From positions 1 to 31,436 of the forward strand of contig JAWQRN010000322.1 of the NCBI GenBank assembly GCA_033557685.1: a stretch of DNA of 31,436 nt. The letters are read 5' to 3'. The translations under genes and the position numbers were made by a program. The notes below the pieces were generated by a model that was not told the DNA's origin, did not search any database, and was given only the letters and a program-made list of their open reading frames with translations. This stretch comes from Sperchopsis tessellata. Its lineage: Eukaryota; Arthropoda; Insecta; Coleoptera; Hydrophilidae. Shown in pieces: positions 1-10,287 of this stretch. Position 1 is the stretch's first letter. Every line of letters starts with the position of its first letter.

Positions 1-56
1 TAATGTGAATAAATGTGGTGCATTATATCACATTGTATGCGGACGATACAGAAATC

Positions 57-100
<44 letters not shown>

Positions 101-163
101 GATTTATGTAATGTGAATAAATGTGGTGCATTATATCACATTGTATGCGGACGATACAGAAAT
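1..163. repeat. 55-bp direct duplication separated by an (AT)n palindrome
   Basis: Positions 1-55 and 109-163 are identical over 55 bp. Between them lies an (AT)n run (60-97) that is the middle of a perfect palindrome spanning 52-105, with arms beginning AAATCATTTA and ending TAAATGATTT. The first copy begins at window base 1, so the repeated unit may extend further left and the period (108 bp) may continue. Both copies encode the same reverse transcriptase box (Tyr-Ala-Asp-Asp-Thr-Glu). Either a tandem duplication around an expanding microsatellite or an assembly error at a low-complexity tract would give this pattern. Confidence 0.9.
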
Positions 164-760
164 ACTGTTTGCTGACTTATTGTGGTCGAATATAAAAATA
201 TAGATTGGTCTGCAGAATGTTTTTGACATGGATGCCAATAAACACATTTTAAATGTTTCAAAAATAGTTTAGAGATTAACAAGAACTTGCGAGTCGGAAA
301 AGTGGACAGTATTAAGTATCTAGAAGTCAGAAAGGATCAGCATTAGCATTGATTTGTACAACTATCTACCGTTACTTAGACCAGTTTGGTAAACTCAATA
401 TTAAGATATGGAAGATCGGCATGTGCAGACGGTACGTAATTCACTTAAAGATATCACAAAGAATATCGTTATATGACTGATTTATTATACAAAGAAATAC
501 ACCTTTTGGAAGTACGTGGTTTAAATATAAGTTGTATTATACTGTTTGTCAATTTTGTAAAAAGTTGGTCAATAAACCAAATATATAGCTCAAACTATAG
601 TTAGCTCCAGAAATTCATCCAGAACTCCATCACAAAAATGTCTACTAAAGATAATAACTCCTCATTCCGAGAACATAATTATACCGTCAAAAATATAAAA
701 ACTTCGTCTACATATAAAAGCAACAACATTGCGGCAATATGAAATCTTATTCAGTTTTGA
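109..760 (+). pseudogene. LINE reverse transcriptase remnant, YADD box to C-terminus
   Basis: Seen: the frame from 120 reads VVHYITLYADDTEILFADLL, containing the catalytic YADD box of motif C, then a stop near 200. Further on, in shifted frames, GTGGACAGTATTAAGTATCTAG (from about 302) reads VDSIKYLEV, the place where non-LTR reverse transcriptases have 'vKYLGv.lD'. From about 489 the frame gives LLYKEIHLLEVRGLNISCII, which resembles the hydrophobic region after the RT domain of CR1/Rex/jockey-like LINEs, followed by a tail around 640-760 compatible with their C-terminus. Known: these elements copy themselves by target-primed reverse transcription. Inferred: a 5'-truncated, heavily mutated copy with several stops and frameshifts. 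The clade is not certain; the catalytic box itself is the strong part and the C-terminal assignment is weaker. Confidence 0.6.
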
Positions 761-1399
761 TTATTATAAGCAAAATGTCGTCGGCTAGATGTTTAACTTA
801 TCGAATGTACTAACCTCAGTATAAATTCCATAGTTGAACTCCATAATATGTCAAGGCAAAATACATCCAAATAAATAATAAACTCAATCAACCACAATAA
901 GGCATGCCCTTAGGATCATTACTCGTAATTAGTAGTATCTAGATGAAAGACGTTGATAAAAAGGTACTTAACCTAAATTAAAATCTGCTGCTTCACTAAA
1001 TTGATAATACCTTCTTAATTTATCCACATGACCAGGATACTCTTCCAAACTTCCAATGCAATTCGTACCTTGACATCATAGTCAAGATGAACAGCAGATG
1101 CACTATAATAACTAAGGGTTATCGGAAACCTACACATACCGCGAAGCCCTGCAATCAACTTGTTTCCTATTTTTTTAGTACACATTTCATGCGGCCTGTG
1201 ATGTATATATATCAAGAATACGAAAATTTTAATAGCTTAAATATAGTTGATATCAGGAACACAGTGTGTTTTGGTCTAAGGCTTATATCATGTTATGCAG
1301 GAATAGTAATTGTGAATTATTCGCAGTGCCAATAACAATGTTTACTTGATATCGAACTAAGAATTATCTTGCGCTTAAAAAAAGTATAGAATAAATATG
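761..1399. other. Unassigned AT-rich DNA
   Basis: No coding frame with recognisable motifs on either strand. The two overlapping short frames near 1015-1335 on opposite strands show no domain and are treated as chance. Confidence 0.6.
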
Positions 1400-2105
1400 T
1401 CCTAATTTTGGCTAAAAGTTTCACGTACGGTTAGATTTACGATACTGGAGTATCTAAACCAGCAGATAGGAGTAAATAAATCAAATAGTAATCCAATGAT
1501 TGAAGGAACTTCTTCTGCAAAAATATATTGGTTTAATAAAATAACCCTATAATGGAAAATTACAAGTACATCACCAAAGATAAGCATCGATTGGAGAACC
1601 TTTGTTAGTGTCGAGAATACGGCCCTGTAGTAGGCCGCATAGTCCTCGAGCGGCAACAACCAGCAAGCAACCCCCTAGAACGGACGGCCAACAAGGAACG
1701 CTATGGCCTGTACGTGCATAAGCCGCGTCCGAGAGAGCTTCTGGGTCTTTCCTTCTCTGCAATGCCGCCCTGAGATTATGTTATCGCGGTGTGCGGATGC
1801 AAGAAGTTCGAACTCCCGACCTCGCCCGCCACCCCCCGCGGACCTCCAGGCAGACCAGTGCTGCACAGTGAAACATGTGGACGATGGACCTCACACCCTT
1901 CGTCTTTCCACCCCGGAGGTTCGCCATGACGTTGTTACCACCCAAGGTCAATATTACCCAAAGTTGGCACGAAAACAGGAAACAGTTGGACATTCTTAAT
2001 ATGAAGGCTGATTTCATAAGTGAGTTTGGAAAAAACCGAGCTCGTGTGGCCCATTTTAATGGGTCGTTTTTTATCACGCTCATCTTCCTCTCATACCATG
2101 AGTAG
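1400..2105. other. GC-richer block, origin unknown
   Basis: From about 1600 to 1960 the base composition rises sharply above the surrounding AT-rich DNA, with runs such as CGCCCGCCACCCCCCGCGG. Six overlapping open frames of 60-100 codons occur here on both strands, which is what GC-rich noncoding DNA gives because stop codons become rare. The plus-strand frame ending at 2105 contains a mildly polar stretch but I recognise no domain. The composition suggests a younger insertion or a fragment from a different compositional background, perhaps a mobile element or a processed gene. I cannot name it. Confidence 0.45.
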
Positions 2106-3079
2106 GATACGAATCAATTATTTTCATATTATAAAGATGTATCCCCCTAGTATCACAACATGTGTATATGGCTCGTGACCAATAATCACATGCTACCTGA
2201 ACAAAATTATCATAAAATATAGCTTGATGAGATCGAATCTAAAATTTTCTTAATTATAGGAATCTGACTTAGGTGCGTGAACTAATGACAGATATAGTAG
2301 TTTTTTTTTCAATAAAATGTGCAAAAACAGGCTGAAGAAATTATAATTACACTAACTACTGCATACCCTTGAAAAAGCGCTGGAAGACTTATTCACTAGA
2401 TGAAATGTAAAAGATCTTTTTTAGATTTTTAAATGTAAAGAAATCCACAGATAATATACTGATTGACGTTTAACTGTTACAGGGTTTCATTTTGATTTAA
2501 TTTGACAACTGTTGACACTTCTATATTAACTGATATAAAACGATTACACTAAATACAGACGAATGACTTAAATCCGAAATTATAATTATTGACATAAATC
2601 AAGATAAAACTTATTCACTAAAATGTAAAATATGTTATTTCATTTTGAAATGCAATCAAATACGTAGAGATATTAATTGGACAATTCTTTATTAGCTTAT
2701 TTCCAAAATTATGATTATTTATAAAATGACTAATTATAGAGATACAAAATTTAACAACTTGCTAGCTATGTATTGAAATTTAAACAATAGAATGGAAACA
2801 TAAAATATGTAAAATTAATTCAGTTTCAAATACACATAACACCGCAGAAATATTGTTTGACGTTTCGGTTAATTTGACAATTGTTAATAATTCTATAGTA
2901 GCTAACTTCAAGCAATTACACTACATACAAGTATGGTTATTGACGAACTTGCGGATATCCGTGAAAAATACAGGAAAAATTAAATTGAAAATTCGCTGTT
3001 TTGTTGATGTTCTTCATTTTAAAAAGAAAAATCTATTGTCTTTCCATAATTTATATTGTATAAAGTAGGGGCGACCGCA
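2106..3079. other. AT-rich DNA with degenerate repeats
   Basis: Noncoding. The only notable content is the three-fold degenerate repeat at 2390-2945. The 71-codon plus-strand frame at 2853-3068 lies mostly inside the third repeat copy and has no recognisable domain. Confidence 0.5.
2390..2945. repeat. Degenerate tandem repeat, about three copies
   Basis: Three stretches share an ordered set of words: 'TTCACTA..ATGTAAA', then 'AAATGTAAAG' or 'AAATGCAATC', then 'GATTGACGTTT' or 'GTTTGACGTTT', then 'AATTTGACAA(C/T)TGTT', then 'A(C/A)GATTACACTA' or 'GCAATTACACTA'. They lie at about 2390-2600, 2612-2730 and 2798-2945, with the first and third most alike. Spacing is about 200 bp and the copies are strongly diverged, so this is an old duplication or an array of an ancient repeat. 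Boundaries are approximate. Confidence 0.45.
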
Positions 3080-4385
3080 CCTGCGTAATACATTGCTTAA
3101 AACTTGCGTTACAAATTTTTTTTCGTGTTCAACAGTATCTTCTATGAACAGCCGGAAGGCTTGTCCATGAGGTGTAATCTCAGTCATTTACTCGCTGAAA
3201 TTTTCATGAGTCATTTAAAAAAATTCTCTTCAGTTCCAGTAACACCCATATGAAATCTATAAGATTTTAGTCTAGGTACGCGGATGATGTCTTTTGCATT
3301 AGTTCTGGTAATGCTAGTACTGTGGAGGGGGGCACTCGAGGTTCTTAATGCCCTCCATTTCAGATTGAAATTCATCCTTGACTTAGAAGAGTTTCAGCCT
3401 ATTGAGTTTTCTTGATCTTACTATTGTCAGAAATAGTAATAATTATTTCAGTTTTAATATTAGAAATATAGAAAAAATACCCACACGAATCATTGTATTT
3501 CTTTCATTTCTAACAACCACATGCCATTGTAAATTAGCTTTTTCCAACTAAATGTTCCACAGGCTGAGCTATAATCCCCTTTCGTCTAATGCTTTCTTCT
3601 TGGAGCTATCTTGCAAATTGCCCATGCGAACTACTATCCTAGTCATGAGCTTTTGATAGGAAGTTAAAAAGCATTTTCCACTACCTTTTTTTGCCCCATT
3701 ACTCTGCCAGATCCCAAATACCACGTTACAATTCCTGTTATTGGAACTAAATCTTATGATTTAGCTCAATATCTCAGCAACTTTTCCCCAAACCTTTCCA
3801 TTGGCTTCCGAACCACATCTACCCTACGTAACATGCTGGTGAAAAAACAAAGACACTGTAGACCAGAAGACACGAAGCGATGTGTATTCTCTTCTTTGTG
3901 GATACGCTAATTAAATTGGTCAAACCGTACGCTACTTTAGTGTTAAATACAAATAACATCTTAATTGTATTCCCAATAAGACTGATAGATCTAGTTTCGC
4001 CAGCCATGTCGTATCCTTCAATCACGAACCTAATTCCTCTAATCTTTTCATACTTCATTTATATTCCAAAGGTCAGAAGCTAAATATTGCTGAAAACCTT
4101 GACATTTTCTTTAGTCATCAGTCCAACCCACATTTTAATTTCAACGAATTCCTATACAGCTTTTCTAATTCTTTATAAAAAATATTTTGTCCAAAACCCC
4201 ATCATGCCCTCGGTTGGTAATGCTGTTCCGCGTACTTAGTCTGTTGTTAACTTCAACGACACAGGCTCGTCATTAAGGTGATTATTTAAATTTTGTTTAC
4301 TTTGTCTGTTATCATGTTTGTTTTATATGAAGATGACCTTTGTGTGGTCGAAACTGGTTGCCAACTTTAAACAATAAAAATTGTG
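3080..4385 (+). pseudogene. Penelope-like retroelement, 5'-truncated copy 1 (RT plus GIY-YIG endonuclease)
   Basis: Seen, in order: the frame at 3122 reads FVFNSIFYEQPEGLSM and then LSHLLAEIFMSHL, the 'Y.Q.eGlpMG..LSPllAeif' segment of Penelope RTs; an A-run at 3218-3223 shifts the frame; from 3277 YADDVFCISSGN is the catalytic box and is intact. Next come a segment equivalent to LEVLNAL...FLDLTIVRNSNN and then RTTSTLRNML near 3805. At 3882 VYSLLCGYAN*IGQTVRYFS is the GIY-YIG nuclease, with GIY changed to DVY and the YIG tyrosine to a stop. A C-terminal NLDIFFSHQSNPHFNFNEF follows at about 4096. Known: Penelope-like elements pair this RT with a GIY-YIG nuclease. Stops and frameshifts make it dead. 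It is homologous to 22724-23905 through to the 3' end, 19.6 kb away on the same strand. Confidence 0.88.
4326..4356 (+). other. Hammerhead-like hairpin near Penelope 3' end (copy 1)
   Basis: Reads TGAAGA (4328-4333), one extra T, then a perfect GACC/GGTC stem (4335-4338 with 4346-4349, loop of 7), then GAAAC (4350-4354) and GGT. The order UGANGA, stem, GAAAC is the core of a hammerhead ribozyme. Departures: one extra base before the stem, an A where the first core C is expected, and only a weak outer stem. Known: many Penelope-like elements carry hammerhead motifs. Inferred: a decayed ribozyme relic, probably inactive. Confidence 0.45.
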
Positions 4386-5766
4386 GAACGACAATAGACT
4401 CTTCTTTTTAAAATGAACAGGAAATGTTATTCACTAACTAAACTATTGATATTTTTGAGTGCGTGCAAAAATATTCATACGATTTTGATCACCATCATTT
4501 AAGCCTTCAATGGTTAAAGACTTATAAAACTCAAACTATGGATGCCATGGAAAAGCTTCTCATAATTACGGTTTCCTTAAATTTTATGAATGTTCCTTTT
4601 TCGTATGTTTTTTTTTACGTTTGTCAGTGACCGTGAAACAATTTGAGCACAAAATATCGAGCGTATTTGTACTAATTGTTTAAGCTGATTTACTACTTGC
4701 TTCATAATAATCTTAAATGAAAAGGTAGTGACATTCATCCATCACCATAGATGTTACAGTGTTTGATACGTGATGAATTTTAAAATAGCCTCCGAAATTA
4801 AAACATGTCTTGATTGGTCGTAAAATAAATATTTGTATATGGACGTCTACAAATTTCATAAATACTCTCACAATCTAATCAGTTAAGTTAATTTAGTTTA
4901 TAGGTTATATACAGTTGAATTTATGTAATACAATTTCTTCCAGGATAAATATGATATCACACCCGATCAGAAGTGACAGCTCTAAAATTTATCAAATTTA
5001 AGAAACTCACATATAGAAACATTTGTCACTTTGTTCTTACTGCTCTCTAACATTAAATATTGGAAGCTCTGATGAGTTGGTTTCTTTAAGATGGACCTCA
5101 CGATACTGGTCTTAAAACCGTTTTTAACCGGAAATTACAAAAATTCCAGTTGTATCACTTCTGCAGCGGGATGCGATATGTCAAACTATGATTATGCATT
5201 TGTTCCAAACTTACAACAATCCCGAACCCTTATGGGACTTATTAGTTATCGTTCTACCCTACTTTTGAGAAAATAAATTTGGGTAAGAGGGCAGGTAATA
5301 TAACTCATTCATAATTCATATAATTCTAGGCGATCAATGAATAGACATTAAAGTTATAAATTATACCAATAATTAAATAAATTGTTATTGTTACAATGAT
5401 AACCAATTCAGAAAATCGAATCCAACACTATGTTAGCGTTAAAAGTGTGTGAAATATTTAATGGAAGGGGTAACACCGATTGTGACTAGCTGTAGTTAAG
5501 GTGATTTTAGTTCCATATTTGTGATTTTAAGATTTCACTACAATAATTCAGTAGATATAGGTAGATTTTAAGGTCAGAAGGTACTTTCTCCGATAGAGCA
5601 GAATGTCCAGAACTAATGGTCAAACGAAATAATTTATTAAGAAAAAATCATCTGAAAGTAGCTCCAAGAACTGTTACTAAATTACTGAGAGATGTTGTTT
5701 CATAATTAGCAAAACACCACTATTAAGTTCGTTTGTTTGTTTTTGTATACTAAAATACGTTTATAC
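4386..5766. other. Unassigned AT-rich DNA
   Basis: I read both strands and saw no motif-bearing frame. The 61-codon plus-strand frame at 5091-5276 has no recognisable domain. The 3' boundary of the preceding Penelope copy is not sharp and could run some tens of bases into this stretch. Confidence 0.5.
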
Positions 5767-5998
5767 TAGTGCTGTCGACTATTGGTTAGTCGACTAGACG
5801 ATTAATCGAATATCCGCGATGACCAAAATCGATAGTCGATTTTCTACTAGTTGGTTTTTCAACTTGTCGATTCTCATTTTGTCGATTCTCGACTAGTCAA
5901 CTCTCGACTAGTCGATTTTCAACTAACCAATTATTCAACTTATAATCGATTAGTCGATTATTTATGTAATAGTCGATTATATATTTAGTAGTTGATTT
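5767..5998. repeat. TAGTCGATT-type short repeat array
   Basis: About 230 bp made largely of variants of TAGTCGAC, TAGTCGATT and CTCGACTAGTCGATT, in both orientations, beginning right after TAGTGCTGTCGACTA. Many of the words are palindromic (GTCGAC, CTAG, ATCGAT). Arrays of this kind are often found as subterminal repeats of DNA transposons such as hAT elements, and the leading TAGTGCTGTCGA could be a terminal sequence. No matching opposite terminus was found in the window, so a simple minisatellite remains possible. Confidence 0.7.
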
Positions 5999-8040
5999 TT
6001 AAGTAGTAATCTATTAGGAAACTACCTTTTAATTCTTCTAGTTTTTGGATGACAATATATGAAATATGAAATCCACTTGTTCACTCAACACCAACTTTAA
6101 TAACTTTTGAACATTGATTTGCACTTGTTAACATTTTTTGTCTACGTATAAGTAATATGGCCATATGGAACTCTTGTCGTTTGCTCTTATATGAACTTTA
6201 AAATTGATTTTATATAATCTGAATCATATATATATGGACCCGACATCGAAAGGTATAAGGGTACATTCTGATTATATATATATATATATATATATATAAG
6301 CTTTTTCTCTTTGGTACGAAATAAGAGTTGTGTGTATTTAGCACCCATCATAAGCAAATAAAATAGGATAATTTGAACAGCATCATCAAGAACTTGTTTC
6401 AGATCTGTGTACATGTTCTTTTTACTTCAGCTTGTTGAACCTCTTCCTAAAAATTGGAAGAATAGTAAAATTAGTTCAAGTGTCTTCCTTAGGGTAATTA
6501 GTTGGTGTACAATATATAATTGCGGGATCTAGTACTTCTAGTAAACAGGAGCTTGGGGCGTTTGTGATTGTAGTAAGGATTTTGGGTGTCGTACTACCAA
6601 GCTATCTCATCAGAGAGTTGTTTTGCGACTGCCCAGCATTGTACAGCGTTCGATAACGAACGAAGACTTACGCACCAGATATGACTCACTGTTTCTGGAT
6701 CTGGAATACCTGCAGTCGTTCATGCACGAATGTTTGTATCGAGCAATACATTCGACTGGCTGTGTGACAGAAGGTTAAATGTGTATAACTTGTTCTTAGT
6801 GGCGAGCACTTCTTTATGTATGCTGTTTTTGTATGTATTTTACTTCTGATACAACTGCTTGAATTTTGAATGCATGCCACTCTTTTCTTAGAACAACTCA
6901 CGGATATCTCGCCATACTGGCTTATTAAAAAAAGGAATTACAATCCAAATCTATGTAAATCAGTCCAAGTAAACTTTGCTTTTCATTAAATTTACAATAT
7001 CTGCCTACAGTGCATAGTAGCGACTCTATCTAACGTGTCAATTACTGCAGCTATATATGCAGGTTTGTTCTCTTAACCTTTGCTTATTTTCAAAATGGCA
7101 TTTGAGGTAGAACGGTTATCTACTCTGAATTTTAGAAGTTTTGGTATAAATTACATTTAGTGGTAGAAATTCGCTTCATCATAAGTACAGGAAAATCCTA
7201 GTTTAAGATTATCTTCACAATATTTATGTTTTTTTATGTTCATCGCAGCTAATAATTTTAATGTCCTTTTTTTTTAAATTTCAGCATCACAAATATCTAA
7301 CATTTTTGCTATATTATTGAGTCTTTAAAGTTTTTATTTTTATGTTTTAATAGAAAAGATTTATCAATTTAATGTAATTAATGATTAAATTTCAAACAGA
7401 TATATTACAAATAGCACATCATGTTTTTTTTTCGATAAAGCTTGGAGTTACCTAATCAAAACATTTCGTTTATATTAATTGACACATGGTAAACCTTCTA
7501 ACATTAAAATATCAAAAACTTGCTTTATTTTTTATTTTAACTTGAAACCAACAAAATTTTACGCACCTACATTGTTTTAATATATATTTATATAATGTGG
7601 GCACTAGTAGCCTCGGAGTATCATTGTATAGATTTAATAAATTATTTTTGTTTCTAAAGAACCTTACAATAAGTACAAAAAAACACGTATCCCTCGAAAT
7701 CCTTTTTCTCATTACCAGCAATTCGGGTACTACCCTGTATTACAGTAAAGGATGTCCTTTTTATTCATATGTTAAATTAGTGTGCGACGCATGTTGACAC
7801 ATACATATATTTAAAAAAATTTACCCTGTGGACATTTATTCTCATTCTAAAATTAGACAATGAATGGGGCTGAGCTGGGGTTAGTCATGCTTATCCAATG
7901 GTAAGCGCAATAAGTGAACTTGGTTATATTTTAAACATGGACCAATTAACAGATTATATCTACTCTACTGTTCAATATCTATCTTTGTTCGGATTTGAAT
8001 TTAATTTGTCACAAAGTACGAAAAAATGTTTTTGTGGGTT
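5999..8040. other. Unassigned AT-rich DNA
   Basis: Contains a (TA)n microsatellite (6272-6298) and several T-runs. A less AT-rich patch lies at about 6540-6770 but gives no domain on either strand. The short frames at 6187-6414, 6686-6901 and 7512-7797 overlap on opposite strands or run through low-complexity sequence, and are treated as chance. Confidence 0.5.
6272..6298. repeat. (TA)n microsatellite
   Basis: Uninterrupted TA dinucleotide run of about 27 bp. Confidence 0.95.
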
Positions 8041-8700
8041 TTTTTTATAGACACTGTTAAATAGGGATAGGTCATATGGCGTCCCCATCAAGAGAGACAG
8101 ACAAAAATAAACTGAGGTTAGAAAGACGGGCCTAATACCAAACGTTTTCGAGCGAACTTTTTCAGTGGTGAGTGAAGTTATCCGATTTCCTTTCATGCTG
8201 TACGAAGACACTTTTAATTTCAGGTTTAAACATAATACAAACGGTCGAAATCTGACCAGAATGGCGAGGCGAGCGATTGAATAAATCGTGTTTTGCAGCG
8301 CTTTACAGTTTTCCGATTGCTTGGGCGGTATTTTATTTTGCCACCTGTTACTCGCAACAGTTTGTCCGTCGTAATAAAAGTAATAAAACAAACAGCAGTG
8401 GGGGAGGAGGGGTGGCACATTCTTTAGAAATTCCACTCCCATATCAGATTTTTATGGCCACTTGTTGCTTGTTTTATTGCGCTGGCCTAGTGCCGCTTTA
8501 AACTACTGTTAAAAGTGCGGTCGACAGAGACTGGGGTGAACTGAATGAATATACTCAACTCACTCTCCATAGAGTTGGAGGAGACCCGAGGAGAGATGAG
8601 ATGAACGACGAGATACATAAATATCCGATTTAAATTCACACCGAACTTTCAGGGCTTTCGACGTCCGAGCTTCCTTCCGTCCTTATTCCTGTAGTTTTTG
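8041..8700. other. GC-richer block with longest left-side open frame, unidentified
   Basis: The minus-strand frame 8442-7972 (156 codons) is the longest in the left half of the window, and a 74-codon plus-strand frame (8277-8501) overlaps it. Neither shows a domain I recognise. The minus frame has alternating hydrophobic and basic segments with no periodicity. The plus strand contains splice-like strings (TTTCAG at about 8217, GGTGAGTGAAG at about 8167), but these are common by chance. A purine-rich GGGGGAGGAGGGG tract lies near 8400, and an imperfect hairpin GCCGCTTTAAA/TTAAAAGTGCGG at 8491-8522. Composition differs from the flanks, so an old transposon or a decayed gene is possible. Confidence 0.35.
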
Positions 8701-10287
8701 GTTATTTTGCAAAATAATGTGCGAAATTCAAGTCATTTGTATACAGTGTGTGTAATTTATTATGACCACTGACTTTTTTGTCTTTTATGTACGATGTGCA
8801 TTTTACTTTGTGCTGCTAAAATTAAAGAAAACAAACTAGGACGATTTTTGATCGTGAATGACGATTATCTGTTTGTTTCCATTATATTTTCTAATAAAAT
8901 ATATCAAGTGTCATCGTCAAAACAATACAAATATCTGAATCTAAATATAACCTTATATTTTCTTATTATAGACCAACCTTAGTTAAATACCAATACTGAA
9001 TGATTTTGTACGAACTATGTTTTACTTATTTTGACCCTATTGTGCTTCATATTGTTATTTATGAAAACATGTTTGTGGTTATGTAACAACATTACCGCAG
9101 AGTTCGTAGTTTGATTACTTCAACATAACCAAATCAACTATCAAAATAGTAATAGTTGGTTATATTATATGCTACCTCTTTGTAAGAATAAAGGAGCATG
9201 TCCTTGCTGTCATAATAATTTGATGAAAATAAACTCAATGCGAGTAACATTTTAAAACTAATACCATGCTCTTTATATGCAAGAATACGGGTGAATGCCC
9301 TTGCTGTCATAGCAATTATTGTTTAGTTTATTTATTAGTTAAATATTCTAGTGATACTTTTAATATGGGAAGCACAAATATATTAGTTGTGGTAAAGGTG
9401 ACAAGAAACGCTCATTTGGAGAGGACATCACAAGACTGTTAAAAAATAATGCCACCTGCAGAAAAATAACATTATTGGAAAGTTTAAAGTGATATTTTTG
9501 AAGAAACTTCCGAAAAAGTATATTAAATTAAACATCGCACCAAATTTATTAAGATACAGTCATAATGGAAGACGTTGTATATGGGAGAATACTATTAGCT
9601 CTATCTGGTAAAAATGAAGTCGTAAATGTTACAAACTATTTAAACAATTTTTTGCTTTTCCTAGTAAAACAACTCTCACCGATCTGTTTAATAAAGTTGA
9701 TTTAAGTGTAGTATAGATATGAATAATGTTCATAATCTTGAAAAGGTATAAAATGGACATGGTCAACTGAAATTATATATTAATGTTCGATGAAAATTCA
9801 GCACTGGTAATATTAAGTTATGATGTAAAGTATGATAGGATTTGAAGATTTTTGAACGGTTCGTAAACCCTGTAGAGATTGTACCGAGTATTTGAGTTTA
9901 TTTGTGATGAATATATTGATGCTCGTAAATACACCCTACATGTTTTCATTTTAGAGAATGTGGGGTACAGTATGCCATATCAATACTTATTTCTAGTTTG
10001 CAGGAAATTGGTTTGTTCATCTGCTGTCACTAATTTATTAGGAAATGATGGAGATGGTAATATTGCTAACTCACGAGGATTCAACATATAGATTTCTTAA
10101 ATCTTAAGTATTTTTTTCATTGCCAGAAAGAATGAGATATTATCGAGTTTTTATGATTTCTTTAACGGTTTTTTGATACATTTATATGTGTTGATTTGTG
10201 TTCTTCTTGAAATCAAACACATTCTGCCACAACCTGGTGATGATGATCAGTCCTATATATACACTCTGCATAAAAAATCACCATCAA
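8701..10287. other. Unassigned AT-rich DNA
   Basis: No domain is recognisable. Holds a short diverged duplication (9171-9319). Two short plus-strand stretches, one near 9390-9500 rich in Lys/Arg/Glu and the 70-codon frame 9879-10091, looked protein-like but matched no family I know. Confidence 0.45.
9171..9319. repeat. Diverged short direct repeat, two copies
   Basis: 9171-9222 and 9266-9319 share CTCTTT, then AAGAATA, then GTGA/GAGCATG-TCC, then CCTTGCTGTCATA and AATAATT. The strongest shared word is CTTGCTGTCATA. Period is about 95 bp. Confidence 0.6.

Noticed and set aside
1810..1830. Possible RNA polymerase III B box (AGTTCGAACTCC), hinting at a tRNA-derived SINE
   Set aside because: Two mismatches to the B-box consensus, no A box at the right distance upstream, no cloverleaf stems, and no A-rich or simple tail downstream.
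6187..6414. 75-codon minus-strand frame with YIYIYIYI
   Set aside because: The Tyr-Ile run is the translated (TA)n microsatellite.
8160..8240. Splice-like GGTGAGTGAAG and TTTCAG strings suggesting an exon-intron structure
   Set aside because: Short strings expected by chance; no coding frame is maintained across a putative splice.
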